Shown: positions 9,570-18,720 of the stretch, piece by piece | How positions within the stretch are numbered: the stretch's first letter is position 1 | Layout of the letters: each line of letters begins with the position of its first letter | NCBI RefSeq assembly: GCF_002210295.1 | Contig: NZ_MWQH01000005.1 | Span: 1-64,000 of the forward strand | DNA from: Fibrobacter sp. UWB5 | GTDB lineage: Bacteria; Fibrobacterota; Fibrobacteria; Fibrobacterales; Fibrobacteraceae | Length of the DNA: 64,000 nt | Reading direction: 5' to 3' | Translations under genes and position numbers: made by a program | Notes under the pieces: generated by a model | Databases searched by the model: none | The model's input: only the letters and a program-made list of their open reading frames with translations | What the model was told of the DNA's origin: nothing

Positions 9570-12500
9570 ATGAAACTTACGAAGTACCAGAGTTCCATTG
9601 CGTACCTGATTTTTGTTTTCTGTAGCATTTTTGTGCAAATGGGCTTGTTTGTTCATTTCCAGCGGTGGCTTTCGTTCTCGTTCGAGGGGTCTGCCTTCTG
9701 GTGGCGCAGCATGCTGTTGCAGGTAGCCATTTTTGCACCGAGCATCTTTATGCTCCCGGCAGCGAGCTACTTTGCGGGCCGATTCCACAAGGGCCACGTC
9801 ATGGCGTGGTCCTCGGTGGGAATGCTTGTCTCGGTAATTGCAGTCGTTGTCTGCTATGTGGCGGGCGCCGAATGGGTTGCCTACGGGCTTCTTGGCTTGT
9901 ACGGTATTTTTCTTGCCGTACTCACTCCGGCAAAGCTTGGCATTATGAAAGAGATGGTCGAAAGCGAGGACTTGGTCAAGATTAACTCTTGGTACATGGC
10001 CCTTTCAGTGCTCGGCACCGCGACCGCGGCCTTCTTTGCCATGGGACTTTCGGGCAGGCCCGATTCCCCCGTAAGCATTGACCTTACATTGTGGATTTAC
10101 CTTGGCTTGAGCGTCGTGACAACCATTGCCGGTTTTTGCATCAAGGTCGGCGAAAGGCATGACAACCTAAAAATGCGCTCCCCCATGCGCAATTTCTCGG
10201 CCACCTGGAGCCACCCGATTGTACGCCTCTCGATTCTCGGTCTTGCCGCCTTCTGGGGCGTGACTCAGATTTTCTTGATTTTGATCCAGAGCATGACCGA
10301 CATGCTGAACACCGCCGTCATTCCGGTTTCGATGTTCATCGTGACCGCCGGCTACGTGATTGGTGCCTTCTCTGCAAGCAAGGCTTCGAAGGGTTTTGTG
10401 GAAACGGGCTTGATTCCGTTCTCCGCAGCAGCTTCCGCCATTACCATGTTCGCCCTTCCGCTGGTACAAAACGGCTGGATTCAAGCGATTCTGTATGGTG
10501 TGATTGGCTGGTGCGCCGGTTCCGCCTTCGTGATTTTGCGTACCGTGATTCAAAACTTTACGCGCCCCGATACCGCAGGCCGTATTCACGCTGTGGCAAA
10601 CGCAATCCAGATGGCATTGCTCGTGCTGATTATGGGCGGTCAGACCCTGCTCTTAATCTTTACGCCGATTACGCTGGATTACTGCTTCATGATTTTGGCA
10701 GTGATTCTTGCACTCTGCTTTATCGCAAACCTCAAGAACAACCCGATGGCCCTTTTGCGTGCCGCACTCCGCTTTGCGTTCGCCTTTGTATTCCGCTACA
10801 AGGTGAAGGTCATGGGCGTGCAGAACATTCCTGAATCGGGCCCGGTTCTTTTGGTGGGGCCGCACTTCAGCTTTATTGACTGGGCTGTGCTCCAGATTGC
10901 ATCTCCTAGACCGCTCCGTATCGCAAGCAACCGCAACACTTTTGCCGACTGGTACCAGCGCTGGTTCTTCCACGGCAACTTCCTGATCAGCATTAACCGC
11001 CGCGATCCGGCGCCCGCTATGGAAGAAATCCACAAGGCCCTCTTGAACGGCGAAGCGGTCGTAATTTTCCCGGAAGGCGAAGTGTCGAAGACTCCGTTCG
11101 TATCGACCTTCTCGCTGGACTATTCCAAGGCAATCGAAGGCACCGAAGCTCCGATTATTCCGTTCTACATTCAAGGCCTTTGGGGCAGCCGTTACAGCCA
11201 CGCCAGCGAAAGCGTGAACCGCCCGCAGTCCTTTAACCGTATCATCAGCGTCGGTTTCTCGAAGCCGCTGCCAACGAACGCGACCGAAAAAGAAATCCGC
11301 CACGACCTGGAACTTTTGGATACCGACATTTGGAACATTGCCATGGACCATTCCGCCTCCATTGTTCCGCTGTGGTTCAAGGCCATGCGCAAGCGTCGCA
11401 GCCGCATGATTTTGATTGACCCCGCCGGCAACCATGTGAACGGTTACGGAATGATTCGTCTTTGCCATTATCTCGGCAAAGTGATTAAATCTGCAACCAA
11501 GAACGACAAGAACGTGGGCTTCATGATGCCCACCAGCCGCGACGCCGCTCTCGGTATCATGTCTATTCTCGGCACCGGCAAGACGACGGTGAACCTGAAC
11601 TACTCCGCTCCGGTGGATACGATTCTCGGATGCATTGAAAAAGCGGACCTTACCACAGTGGTTACGACCCGTCCCTTCTTCGACAAGCTTTGCGGCAAAA
11701 ACCCGGCCTTCGCTCAGATTGCCGGCAAATGCCAGATGATTTACCTGGACGAAGAAGAAGCCAAGATGTCGACGGTTTGCCGTTTTGTTTCGGCATTCAT
11801 TATCCGTGCGTGCCCGGCAGCCATTTTGCGCCGTCTGTGGTTCACCTCGGCCAAACTCGATGACGATGCCGTGATCCTGTTCAGTTCGGGTTCCGAAGGC
11901 ACGCCGAAGGGTGTTGAACTCACCCACAAGAACGTGATTTCCAACGCCCAGCAAGGTGACCACATTATCAAGCTGCGCCGTACCGACGTGATGACCACCT
12001 TGCTCCCGCTGTTCCATTCCTTCGGCTTTACCATGACCTTCATGATGCCGCTGTTGGATGGCGTGCCCATGGTGCTCTGCCCGGATCCGACCGACATCAA
12101 GACGCTCGCCCGCGTGTGCGCCCAGTACAAGACCACTATCATGATGGGTACGCCCACGTTCCTGCGTGCTATCGCCATTAACCGCTGGGTCCACCCGATG
12201 TGCTTGGATTCTCTGCGTTATATTATCGCCGGTGCCGAAAAGCTCCGCCCCGAAATGCGCGAAACCTTCAAGCTCAAGTTCGGCAAGGACATTTACGAAG
12301 GCTATGGTTGCACCGAGCTCACACCGCTAGCAACACTCAACGCCCCGAACGTGTTGCTGGACGACTTCTTGACCATGGAAAAGTGCAGCGACAATTCCAG
12401 TATCGGCATGTCGGTGCCGGGAGCCATTTGCGCCATCATCGATCCGGAAACCAACGAGTTCTTGCCCAATGGCGAAGAAGGCATGTTGGTGGTAACCGGT

Positions 12501-12965
12501 CCGCAGGTGATGAGGGGTTACCTGAAGGACAAGGAAAAGACCGACGCCGTGGTCATCAATATCGATGGCCGCCGCTGGTACAAGACGGGCGACAAGTGCA
12601 AGCTCACCCCGGACGGATTCGTACAGATTCTCGGCCGTTACAGCCGCTTTGCCAAACTCGGTGGCGAAATGATTTCTTTGACAGCCGTGGAACTGCGTAT
12701 TGCAGAATCCAAGGTCATGGAAGACTGCGAATTTGCCGTTACGGCCGTGCCGGATTCCGCCAAGGGCGAAAAGATCGTGCTCCTGGTCAAGGGCAACGTG
12801 AACGCCGAAGACGTTTCCCGCAACCTCCGCAAGGCAGGCATTCCGCCGCTCATGCAGCCGGGTGCCGTATTTGTGGTGGAAAACATTCCGAAGCTGGGTT
12901 CCGGCAAGTGGGACTTCAACGGAATGAAGAAAATGGCCCTGGAGCTTGTCGAAAAGAAAGCCTAG
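9570..12965 (+). CDS. MFS lysophospholipid transporter / acyltransferase / acyl-ACP synthetase fusion (LplT-Aas type)
   Basis: A 1131-residue inner-membrane protein that should import lysophospholipid, charge a fatty acid and re-acylate. Residues 1 to about 400 form a 12-helix major facilitator domain. A PlsC acyltransferase domain follows, with HFSFID (HX4D, H432) and FPEGE (about 500). The C-terminal AMP-binding synthetase has its P-loop FSSGSEGTPKG at about 771-781, then EGYGCTE and YKTGDKCK. In E. coli LplT and Aas are separate proteins; here all parts sit in one chain. It has its own terminator downstream. Substrate direction is inferred from family. Confidence 0.93.
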   Translation: MKLTKYQSSIAYLIFVFCSIFVQMGLFVHFQRWLSFSFEGSAFWWRSMLLQVAIFAPSIFMLPAASYFAGRFHKGHVMAWSSVGMLVSVIAVVVCYVAGAEWVAYGLLGLYGIFLAVLTPAKLGIMKEMVESEDLVKINSWYMALSVLGTATAAFFAMGLSGRPDSPVSIDLTLWIYLGLSVVTTIAGFCIKVGERHDNLKMRSPMRNFSATWSHPIVRLSILGLAAFWGVTQIFLILIQSMTDMLNTAVIPVSMFIVTAGYVIGAFSASKASKGFVETGLIPFSAAASAITMFALPLVQNGWIQAILYGVIGWCAGSAFVILRTVIQNFTRPDTAGRIHAVANAIQMALLVLIMGGQTLLLIFTPITLDYCFMILAVILALCFIANLKNNPMALLRAALRFAFAFVFRYKVKVMGVQNIPESGPVLLVGPHFSFIDWAVLQIASPRPLRIASNRNTFADWYQRWFFHGNFLISINRRDPAPAMEEIHKALLNGEAVVIFPEGEVSKTPFVSTFSLDYSKAIEGTEAPIIPFYIQGLWGSRYSHASESVNRPQSFNRIISVGFSKPLPTNATEKEIRHDLELLDTDIWNIAMDHSASIVPLWFKAMRKRRSRMILIDPAGNHVNGYGMIRLCHYLGKVIKSATKNDKNVGFMMPTSRDAALGIMSILGTGKTTVNLNYSAPVDTILGCIEKADLTTVVTTRPFFDKLCGKNPAFAQIAGKCQMIYLDEEEAKMSTVCRFVSAFIIRACPAAILRRLWFTSAKLDDDAVILFSSGSEGTPKGVELTHKNVISNAQQGDHIIKLRRTDVMTTLLPLFHSFGFTMTFMMPLLDGVPMVLCPDPTDIKTLARVCAQYKTTIMMGTPTFLRAIAINRWVHPMCLDSLRYIIAGAEKLRPEMRETFKLKFGKDIYEGYGCTELTPLATLNAPNVLLDDFLTMEKCSDNSSIGMSVPGAICAIIDPETNEFLPNGEEGMLVVTGPQVMRGYLKDKEKTDAVVINIDGRRWYKTGDKCKLTPDGFVQILGRYSRFAKLGGEMISLTAVELRIAESKVMEDCEFAVTAVPDSAKGEKIVLLVKGNVNAEDVSRNLRKAGIPPLMQPGAVFVVENIPKLGSGKWDFNGMKKMALELVEKKA

Positions 12966-12987
12966 CCCCATATAACGCAGCTCTTAC

Positions 12988-13028
12988 ACGGCAATTTATA
13001 CAGAATGTGTAAATTGCCGTTCTTTTTT
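12988..13028 (+). terminator. Terminator of the LplT-Aas gene
   Basis: An 11-bp perfect stem ACGGCAATTTA/TAAATTGCCGT is followed by TTCTTTTTT. An in-frame ATG at 13005 falls inside this hairpin, which argues against using it as the RidA start. Confidence 0.9.
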
Positions 13029-13067
13029 GCATATAAAATTGTATATTATGTTGCACAGGAGAAAAAA

Positions 13068-13574
13068 ATGGATCAGATTGTTAAAAAGGTTCAAGAATTA
13101 GGATTAACACTCCCCAAATGTCCGGCGCCGCTTGCAGCCTATGTTCCCGCCACCCGCAATGGCGAAACGATTTACGTATCAGGCCAGCTACCTTCGATTA
13201 ACGGAGATTTTTCGGCATTCTGCGGTTCTGTTCCGACTGAAGTTTCTGTTGAGAAGGCTGCCGAAGGCGCCGCCATTTGCCTGATGAACAACGTTGCCGC
13301 CGCACTCACGCTGCTGGAAGAAGACGAAACGCTTCGACTCGTGCAAATGCAGGGTTTTGTGCAGTCTGCCGCCGGATTCCACGAACAGCCGGCCGTACTG
13401 AATGGCGCCAGCGAACTTGCCGTAAAGATTTTTGGTGAAAACGGAAAGCATGCCCGTACCGCTGTGGGCGTATCGAATTTGCCCAAGAACGTGGCGGTCG
13501 AAATCAGCTGCACTTTCCAAGTTTTAAAGGCTGAAGCCAAGTTCAATGGCCGTTACGGCTGGATTGAAGGCTAA
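13068..13574 (+). CDS. RidA/YjgF family enamine deaminase
   Basis: A 168-residue member of the longer YjgF-like branch (classical RidA is about 130). RidA proteins hydrolyse reactive enamine/imine intermediates made by PLP enzymes. The catalytic-site Arg is visible in ARTAVGVSNLP and the C-terminal VAVEISCTFQV strand matches the family. ATG 13068 was chosen because CAGGAGA lies 5 nt upstream and an earlier ATG is inside the preceding terminator. It lies just before ilvBN, whose pathway generates 2-aminoacrylate-sensitive steps, but has its own terminator, so it is not in that operon. Confidence 0.88.
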   Translation: MDQIVKKVQELGLTLPKCPAPLAAYVPATRNGETIYVSGQLPSINGDFSAFCGSVPTEVSVEKAAEGAAICLMNNVAAALTLLEEDETLRLVQMQGFVQSAAGFHEQPAVLNGASELAVKIFGENGKHARTAVGVSNLPKNVAVEISCTFQVLKAEAKFNGRYGWIEG

Positions 13575-13608
13575 AAAAGTCCATTTTTCGTAAAAAACGT
13601 CCTTTTCG

Positions 13609-13639
13609 AGACCCTTTCGGCTTCCGAAAGGGTCTTTTT
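13609..13639 (+). terminator. Terminator of ridA-like gene
   Basis: A 12-bp perfect stem AGACCCTTTCGG/CCGAAAGGGTCT with a CTT loop is followed by TTTTT. Confidence 0.92.
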
Positions 13640-13852
13640 ATTCAAACTTTAGTCCAAAAACACACGATTTACTTTATCCAAAATCAAAAATTTAACAAAC
13701 TTACATCAAAAACACGCCAATTTTCAACAACACAAACAAATACTTTTCCAAAAACAGGTCAAAAACAAGCAAAGTTTTCAGAACGCAACGTACAAAAAGC
13801 CACAACTTTTCAAAAAATCTTAAAAATTTTTAGATATTTTAGAGCAAATCTC

Positions 13853-13881
13853 TTGCCACTAGGGGGTATTCGTTCTATATT
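13853..13881 (+). promoter_or_regulatory. Sigma-70-type promoter of ilvBN
   Basis: TTGCCA and TATATT are separated by 17 bp, with a G5 tract in the spacer. The predicted transcript starts near 13888, leaving a leader of about 40 nt. The 210 bases before it (13640-13852) are A/C-rich and hold no gene; they may act as an UP element. I see no leader peptide rich in Ile/Leu/Val codons and no attenuator hairpin. Confidence 0.7.
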
Positions 13882-13927
13882 TCAGCCATATTTTTAAAAC
13901 AAGAACCTAATTTAGATAGGAAAAGTT

Positions 13928-15646
13928 ATGGCAAATTCTCCATTAAGTGGCGCAGAGGTGATTATTGAATGCCTCAAGCGCGAAGGAATTGATACCATTT
14001 TCGGTTATCCCGGTGGATCGGCCATCCCGATGTTCGATGCCATTCTGGATTCCAATATTAAAGTAGTGTTGACCCGCCACGAACAGGGTGCTACCCACAT
14101 GGCCGACGGTTACGCTCGCCAGACCGGCAAGGTCGGCGTCGCTCTCGTCACCAGCGGCCCGGGTGCCACCAACACCTTTACCGGTATCTACACCGCCCTT
14201 ATGGATTCTAGCCCGATCGTGGTTCTTGCCGCTCAGACGACTACTCCGAACTTGGGTAAGGACGCCTTCCAGGAATGCGATACCAGCGGTATGACTTTTG
14301 CTGCTGTGAAGCATTCTTACTTGGTGAAGGACTCCAACGACTTGCCGCGCATTATGAAGGAAGCCTTCCACATTGCACGCAGCGGCCGTCCGGGCCCCGT
14401 GCTTATTGACTTGCCGAAGGATGTGACTGCAGGCCCCTGCACCGCTCCGTTCACCGACAAGATGGACCTTCCGGGTTACAAGATCCCGAGCTACGCTTCT
14501 ACCGAAAGCATCGAAAAGGCTGCTGAATACTTGAAGAAGTCCAAGAAGCCGCTCTTGCTCGTGGGTCACGGCGCCATGATTTCCGGCGCTAGCCGCCAGG
14601 TGAAGGAACTCGCCGAAAAGCTGAATGCCCCGGTGTGCTGCACCTTGCTCGGCCTTGGCACTTTCCCGACCGACCATGAACTTTCTCTCGGTATGCTCGG
14701 CATGCACGGCACCGTGTACGCCAACAAGGCCGTTCTCGATTGCGACTTGATTCTTTCGATCGGTAGCCGCTGGGACGACCGTATTACCGGTAAGCTTGAC
14801 GTTTTCTGTAAGGACGCCATCAAGATGCACATTGACATCGACCCTGCCGAAGAAGGCAAGGTGTTGCAGCCGGATGTGTTCATGTGCGGCGACGCAAAGC
14901 TCGTTCTGGAACAGCTCTTGCCGCTCGTGGGTAAGCTCGACACCGCCGAATGGGTGAAGACTTGCCAGTCTTGGAAGAAGCGTTTCCCGCTGACCTACCC
15001 GAAGCAGGGCGGTCTCCGTATGCAGCATATTGTTCAGACGGTTAGCGACCTCACGCAGGGCAAGGCCATTGTCACGACTGACGTGGGACAGCACCAGATG
15101 TGGGTGGCACAGTTCTTCCACACCAATTATCCGCGCCAGCTCCACTCCAGTGGCGGTGCAGGCACCATGGGCTTCGGCCTCCCGTCTTGCATTGGCGCCG
15201 CTTTCGGCAACACGACCGGTTGGCCGGTGGTGACCTTCTGCGGTGACGGTGGTTTCCAGATGACCGAAGCAGAACTTGCAACGGCCGCCATCCACAAGCT
15301 TCCCATCAAGATTTTCGTGATGGACAACAAGTACCTGGGCATGGTGCGCCAGTGGCAGGACATGTTCTACGACAAGCGTTACAGCTGCGTGGACATGAAG
15401 GGCAACCCCGACTTCGTGAAGCTCGCTGAAGCTTACGGTATTCTGGGGCTTCGCATCAAGCGTAGCGCCGACGCCGAACGCGTGATCCAGAAGGCTTTGG
15501 AATACAACGAAGGCCCGGTGCTCATTCACTGCGAATGCGAAAAGGAAGACAACGTGTTCCCGATGATTCCGGCCGGTGCTCCGATTACGAGCATGATTAC
15601 CGAACAGCCGAAGACTCAACTTGAAAAGCCCACGGGATCGACCTAA
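13928..15646 (+). CDS. ilvB: Acetolactate synthase large (catalytic) subunit
   Basis: Catalyses the first common step of branched-chain amino-acid synthesis (pyruvate to 2-acetolactate, or with 2-oxobutyrate). 572 residues, normal length. It has the N-terminal GYPGGSAIPMFDA, the catalytic Glu in RHEQGATHMADG, and the ThDP motif starting GDGGFQMTE and ending in the NN-like DNKYLGMV. AGGAAAAG precedes the ATG. It is first in a two-gene operon with the regulatory subunit 11 nt downstream. Confidence 0.97.
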   Translation: MANSPLSGAEVIIECLKREGIDTIFGYPGGSAIPMFDAILDSNIKVVLTRHEQGATHMADGYARQTGKVGVALVTSGPGATNTFTGIYTALMDSSPIVVLAAQTTTPNLGKDAFQECDTSGMTFAAVKHSYLVKDSNDLPRIMKEAFHIARSGRPGPVLIDLPKDVTAGPCTAPFTDKMDLPGYKIPSYASTESIEKAAEYLKKSKKPLLLVGHGAMISGASRQVKELAEKLNAPVCCTLLGLGTFPTDHELSLGMLGMHGTVYANKAVLDCDLILSIGSRWDDRITGKLDVFCKDAIKMHIDIDPAEEGKVLQPDVFMCGDAKLVLEQLLPLVGKLDTAEWVKTCQSWKKRFPLTYPKQGGLRMQHIVQTVSDLTQGKAIVTTDVGQHQMWVAQFFHTNYPRQLHSSGGAGTMGFGLPSCIGAAFGNTTGWPVVTFCGDGGFQMTEAELATAAIHKLPIKIFVMDNKYLGMVRQWQDMFYDKRYSCVDMKGNPDFVKLAEAYGILGLRIKRSADAERVIQKALEYNEGPVLIHCECEKEDNVFPMIPAGAPITSMITEQPKTQLEKPTGST

Positions 15647-15657
15647 GGAGATAAGCC

Positions 15658-16155
15658 ATGTTAAAGGATAAAGCACATTCTATTAGTTTGTTAGTTGCAA
15701 ACCGCCCGGGCGTGCTCGTGCGCATCGCCCTCGTGTTCTCCCGCCGTGGTTACAATATCGATTCCCTGGTGGTCTCCCCCACGCTCGACCCGAACTTTAG
15801 CCGCATGAACATCATCGCTCACGGTAATCCCGAGATCTTGATGCAGATTATCAAGCAGCTCGAAAAGCTCGTGGACGTGGTGCAGGCCAAGGACCATACC
15901 GATACCGACGCCGTGGAAAAGGAACTCGCACTGATCAAGGTGCGTTGCACTCCGGACCAGCGTACCGAAATTCTGCAGCTTTGCGACCACTTCCACGCCA
16001 ATACCGTGGACATGACCGCTACTTCGATGATCATCCAGATCACCGGAAACAGCCAGAAGGTCGACACGCTCAAGAGCCTGTTGCAGAAGTTCGAAATCGT
16101 CGAATATATTCGCACGGGTAAGGTTATCATGTTGCGTGGTGAAGAGCAGACGTAG
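15658..16155 (+). CDS. ilvN: Acetolactate synthase small (regulatory) subunit
   Basis: 165 residues. The N-terminal ACT domain HSISLLVANRPGVLVRIALVF (about 5-25) binds valine for feedback control in the family; a C-terminal ACT-like domain follows. GGAGAT lies 7 nt upstream of the ATG. Partner of the large subunit encoded directly before. The operon ends in a terminator 44 nt downstream. Also called ilvH in some genomes. Confidence 0.95.
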   Translation: MLKDKAHSISLLVANRPGVLVRIALVFSRRGYNIDSLVVSPTLDPNFSRMNIIAHGNPEILMQIIKQLEKLVDVVQAKDHTDTDAVEKELALIKVRCTPDQRTEILQLCDHFHANTVDMTATSMIIQITGNSQKVDTLKSLLQKFEIVEYIRTGKVIMLRGEEQT

Positions 16156-16198
16156 CGGAAAAAAAAAGACCGCTCGGCTCTCACGCCAAGATTTCAGG

Positions 16199-16226
16199 AA
16201 ATCCGCCTCAAAAGGGCGGATTTTCT
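16199..16226 (+). terminator. Terminator of ilvBN
   Basis: A 9-bp stem AAATCCGCC/GGCGGATTT with a 7-nt loop, then T-rich sequence. Confidence 0.88.
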
Positions 16227-16262
16227 TGTATTCGGTCACAGGTTTTTGCAGATTGGCTTTTC

Positions 16263-16291
16263 TTGTAGAAATCCGGGGGGAGTTTATATAT
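16263..16291 (+). promoter_or_regulatory. Promoter of the lipoprotein-radical SAM pair
   Basis: TTGTAG-17-TATATA with a G6 tract in the spacer. AAGGAG (16307-16312) precedes the ATG by 7 nt. Confidence 0.6.
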
Positions 16292-16319
16292 ATTTTGATT
16301 TGATGGAAGGAGTTCTGCT

Positions 16320-17006
16320 ATGAAAATCGAGAAGAAAATCGTCAAAAACAGCGCGAAGCTAAGCCTTGCCGCCAAGAGCGCCATTGCCGCCTCGTTCGGT
16401 ATTGCGGCCGTTGCATTGACTGCTTGCGAAGAAAGTGGCGATGTTGCAGCACCGGACCCGACCGATCTTGAGAAGCCTGAAACAGGGGCTCCCGAAACCG
16501 AGTCTCCCAGCAGCTCTAGCGTTGTCGATATTCCTCTGAGCCACGAGACCCTCAGCAGTTCGGCAGTTGAAGCGCTGTCGTCTGCAGCAGAACCAGATTT
16601 TCCGCCTCAAGCTGGAATCATTCTTCCTGACGAACAATACGTAGAATCCAGTTCTTCTTCCGAAGTCAAGCCCCTGAGCAGTTCTTCTTACGATGAACCG
16701 TATCCGCCTCCTGAAGCAGGCGTTATCGAAGCTCCCGATGAAAGCGACTTCGAAAGCAGTTCTTCAAGCGAAGTGGAAGCACAAAGCAGTTCCGCTGAAG
16801 AACCGGAGCCGCTTCCAGGCGACCCGATTATAGAAGAAAGTTCTTCGAGCGAAGTAGAACAGCCCTCCAGCTCGTCCGTCGATATACATGAAGTATGCCC
16901 GGACAACGACCCGTTCTGCATCCAGGTTCACATGTGTAACAACGAAGATGGCTGCATGGTCGCAAGCATGGTATCCACTTACGAACGATTCGACACCGCC
17001 GGATGA
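16320..17006 (+). CDS. Ser/Glu-rich lipoprotein with Cys-rich C-terminus; candidate substrate of the adjacent radical SAM enzyme
   Basis: 228 residues, function unknown. A signal peptide ends in a lipobox LTAC, with lipid Cys at C36. The middle (about 50-190) is a low-complexity linker with repeated blocks of PPxAGxI, an acidic stretch, then ESSSSSEV; the block occurs about three times. The last 36 residues hold four cysteines (C193, C200, C206, C212) spaced 6, 5 and 5 apart. Its TGA stop overlaps the ATG of the next gene (ATGA), so the two are translationally coupled. Seen: coupling, lipobox, repeats. Inferred: it is the target or partner of the radical SAM protein. Alternatively a plain surface lipoprotein with a spacer linker. 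Confidence 0.7.
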   Translation: MKIEKKIVKNSAKLSLAAKSAIAASFGIAAVALTACEESGDVAAPDPTDLEKPETGAPETESPSSSSVVDIPLSHETLSSSAVEALSSAAEPDFPPQAGIILPDEQYVESSSSSEVKPLSSSSYDEPYPPPEAGVIEAPDESDFESSSSSEVEAQSSSAEEPEPLPGDPIIEESSSSEVEQPSSSSVDIHEVCPDNDPFCIQVHMCNNEDGCMVASMVSTYERFDTAG

Positions 17007-18094
17007 ATTTAGTTCTATGCCTTACGGAACAGTGCAACTTGCGCTGTTCCTATTGTTATTACAAGGACACGCAATCTGCCCGTCATAACGTGATGGACGA
17101 CGAAACGCTCGAGCAGGCAATTCGCATGGGGCTAGAACGTAGCCTGTTTTTCAGGCAGACTTATTTGAACATCACTTTTTTCGGCGGAGAACCGTTACTG
17201 CGCAAAGACGCCATTTTTAAGGGCGTAAACATCGCCAAAGCTTTCGTTGCTGAGGCCATAGACAAAGGCGAAGCGCCAAGCAACTTCAAGCTCAACTTTG
17301 CAGTAAACACCAACGGTACGCTCTTTGACGACTCTTTCTTTGATTATTGCGAGCGAGAGCATTTTCGCATTTACCTGTCGCTCGACGGTCCGGAATACCA
17401 CCACGACATTGCGCGCCGTACCGTAAACAACGGCGGCAGTTTCAAGGACATCGAGAAATACATTCCGCGATTCGTAAAGCTAGGCGCAGTCGCCTTAAGC
17501 ACCGTGACACGCGCCCACATCGAGACCCTTGCCGAAAGCGTGAAGTGGTTACACGAACAAGGATTCAGGAGCCTTACCACAAGCGTCGACTTTGATGGCA
17601 AATGGAGCGGTGAAGACTTTGACAGGCTCGCCTTACAATACCAGAAGATGGCCTTGTACTGGAAGGAATGCCGCGAAAAAGGCGACAAGATGTTCCTGGG
17701 CACGATTCAGGACAAAGTAAAATTATACCTTGCGAATTTGCGGTACAGACAATATTCCTGCCACGTATACAACGGGGCAATTGGAGTCGCGACAAACGGC
17801 AACATGTTCCCGTGCACCAGGTTCATCACCTCAAACGAGAATCCGCCTTACTTACAAGGTAACGTCTTTACCGGATTTAACGAAGAAGCCTGCGAACAAA
17901 TTAGACAGTTCCTGGACAGCGACAAAAAGGAATGCGAAGGTTGCGAAATTCGCTACCGCTGTTGCGCGCACGAATGCGCCTGCACTTCTTTTTACAGTAC
18001 GGGTACGATTGAGGGCGTATCGCCTGAAGTCTGCACGCACGAACGCATGCTCGCAGAGCTCTGTGATAATCTAATGATTAAAAACTTGGATTAG
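17003..18094 (+). CDS. Radical SAM protein with SPASM-type C-terminal cluster domain (putative peptide/protein maturase)
   Basis: 363 residues. The radical SAM cluster motif CX3CX2C is at C11, C15, C18. GGEPLL and the NTNGT strand fit the SAM barrel. The C-terminal third has many cysteines (SCHVYNG...FPC, then CEGCEIRYRCC, CAC and final Cys residues), as in SPASM proteins that carry auxiliary [4Fe-4S] clusters and modify peptides, and in anaerobic sulfatase-maturating enzymes. Coupled by ATGA overlap to the upstream lipoprotein gene. No sulfatase, protease or peptide transporter is adjacent. Named Fibrobacter families such as the FibroRumin maturase exist; membership is untested. Confidence 0.88.
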   Translation: MNLVLCLTEQCNLRCSYCYYKDTQSARHNVMDDETLEQAIRMGLERSLFFRQTYLNITFFGGEPLLRKDAIFKGVNIAKAFVAEAIDKGEAPSNFKLNFAVNTNGTLFDDSFFDYCEREHFRIYLSLDGPEYHHDIARRTVNNGGSFKDIEKYIPRFVKLGAVALSTVTRAHIETLAESVKWLHEQGFRSLTTSVDFDGKWSGEDFDRLALQYQKMALYWKECREKGDKMFLGTIQDKVKLYLANLRYRQYSCHVYNGAIGVATNGNMFPCTRFITSNENPPYLQGNVFTGFNEEACEQIRQFLDSDKKECEGCEIRYRCCAHECACTSFYSTGTIEGVSPEVCTHERMLAELCDNLMIKNLD

Positions 18095-18504
18095 AAACCG
18101 AGAACGGCTTCGGAGATTTCGTTGGCTTCGTCGGAATAATCGTCGGCGTAGTCCGGATTAAATTCGCCCCAGCCATCGCTGACGCCGCAACCCACGCCCA
18201 CATCTAAAGAAGACCACTTGAAGGCGCCATACACGCGTTCGAAGCGATCCATCAAATCGGCAAAGAAATCTTCGGGGAGTTCATCTTCGATGAGTACGGA
18301 ACCATCCATTGCCAAGAGTTCGCCTTCGGGCAATTCTTCGAAGCGGCATTCATATTCATCCATCATGACGTCGTCAACCGAGTACCACTCGCCCGAATCT
18401 TCGCTGGGCAAATCCATTTCTGGATACTGCTCCATCAGGGCATCATAAACGGCGGAAAGTTCATCGGTGGTTCCGACGAAGCGCATCAGTATTCGACAAT
18501 TCAT
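18091..18504 (-). CDS. Acidic hypothetical protein
   Basis: 137 residues, strongly acidic, not recognised. It begins MNCRILMRFVGTTDE and has many Asp/Glu, Tyr and Trp residues near the end (EFNPDYADDYSDEA). ATG 18504 was preferred because GGAG lies 5 nt upstream; an upstream TTG in frame is weaker. It converges on the radical SAM gene and the two stop codons overlap by 4 nt. No signal peptide or membrane segment is visible. Confidence 0.65.
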   Translation of the reverse strand: MNCRILMRFVGTTDELSAVYDALMEQYPEMDLPSEDSGEWYSVDDVMMDEYECRFEELPEGELLAMDGSVLIEDELPEDFFADLMDRFERVYGAFKWSSLDVGVGCGVSDGWGEFNPDYADDYSDEANEISEAVLGF

Positions 18505-18685
18505 AGAATCTCCATTCTTCAAGCAAATATAGCCGTTTTTAGCTCAAAAATGAACTTTTGATTACAAAAGGGGCTTTGAAAGCGTTCAAAACGGCAAAAT
18601 GGAACTTTTTGTACCATGCAAATTTTTTATATCACACATTTTTGACAAAAATAAGAAAAAAGTAAGAAAATATTCAGCAATTACC

Positions 18686-18714
18686 TTGCCGCACCCTTCA
18701 AATTTTTATATCTT
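18686..18714 (+). promoter_or_regulatory. Promoter of the candidate small RNA
   Basis: TTGCCG-17-TATCTT, with a predicted start near 18721. It does not lead into a gene but into a short segment closed by a terminator. Confidence 0.55.
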
Positions 18715-18720
18715 ATGTAC

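Noticed and set aside
13005-13067. Upstream start for the RidA protein at 13005
   Set aside because: It lies in the preceding terminator hairpin and has no ribosome site; 13068 has CAGGAGA.
13640-13927. Leucine/valine attenuator leader upstream of ilvB
   Set aside because: No small reading frame rich in branched-chain codons and no terminator/antiterminator pair; a promoter lies only about 40 nt before the gene.
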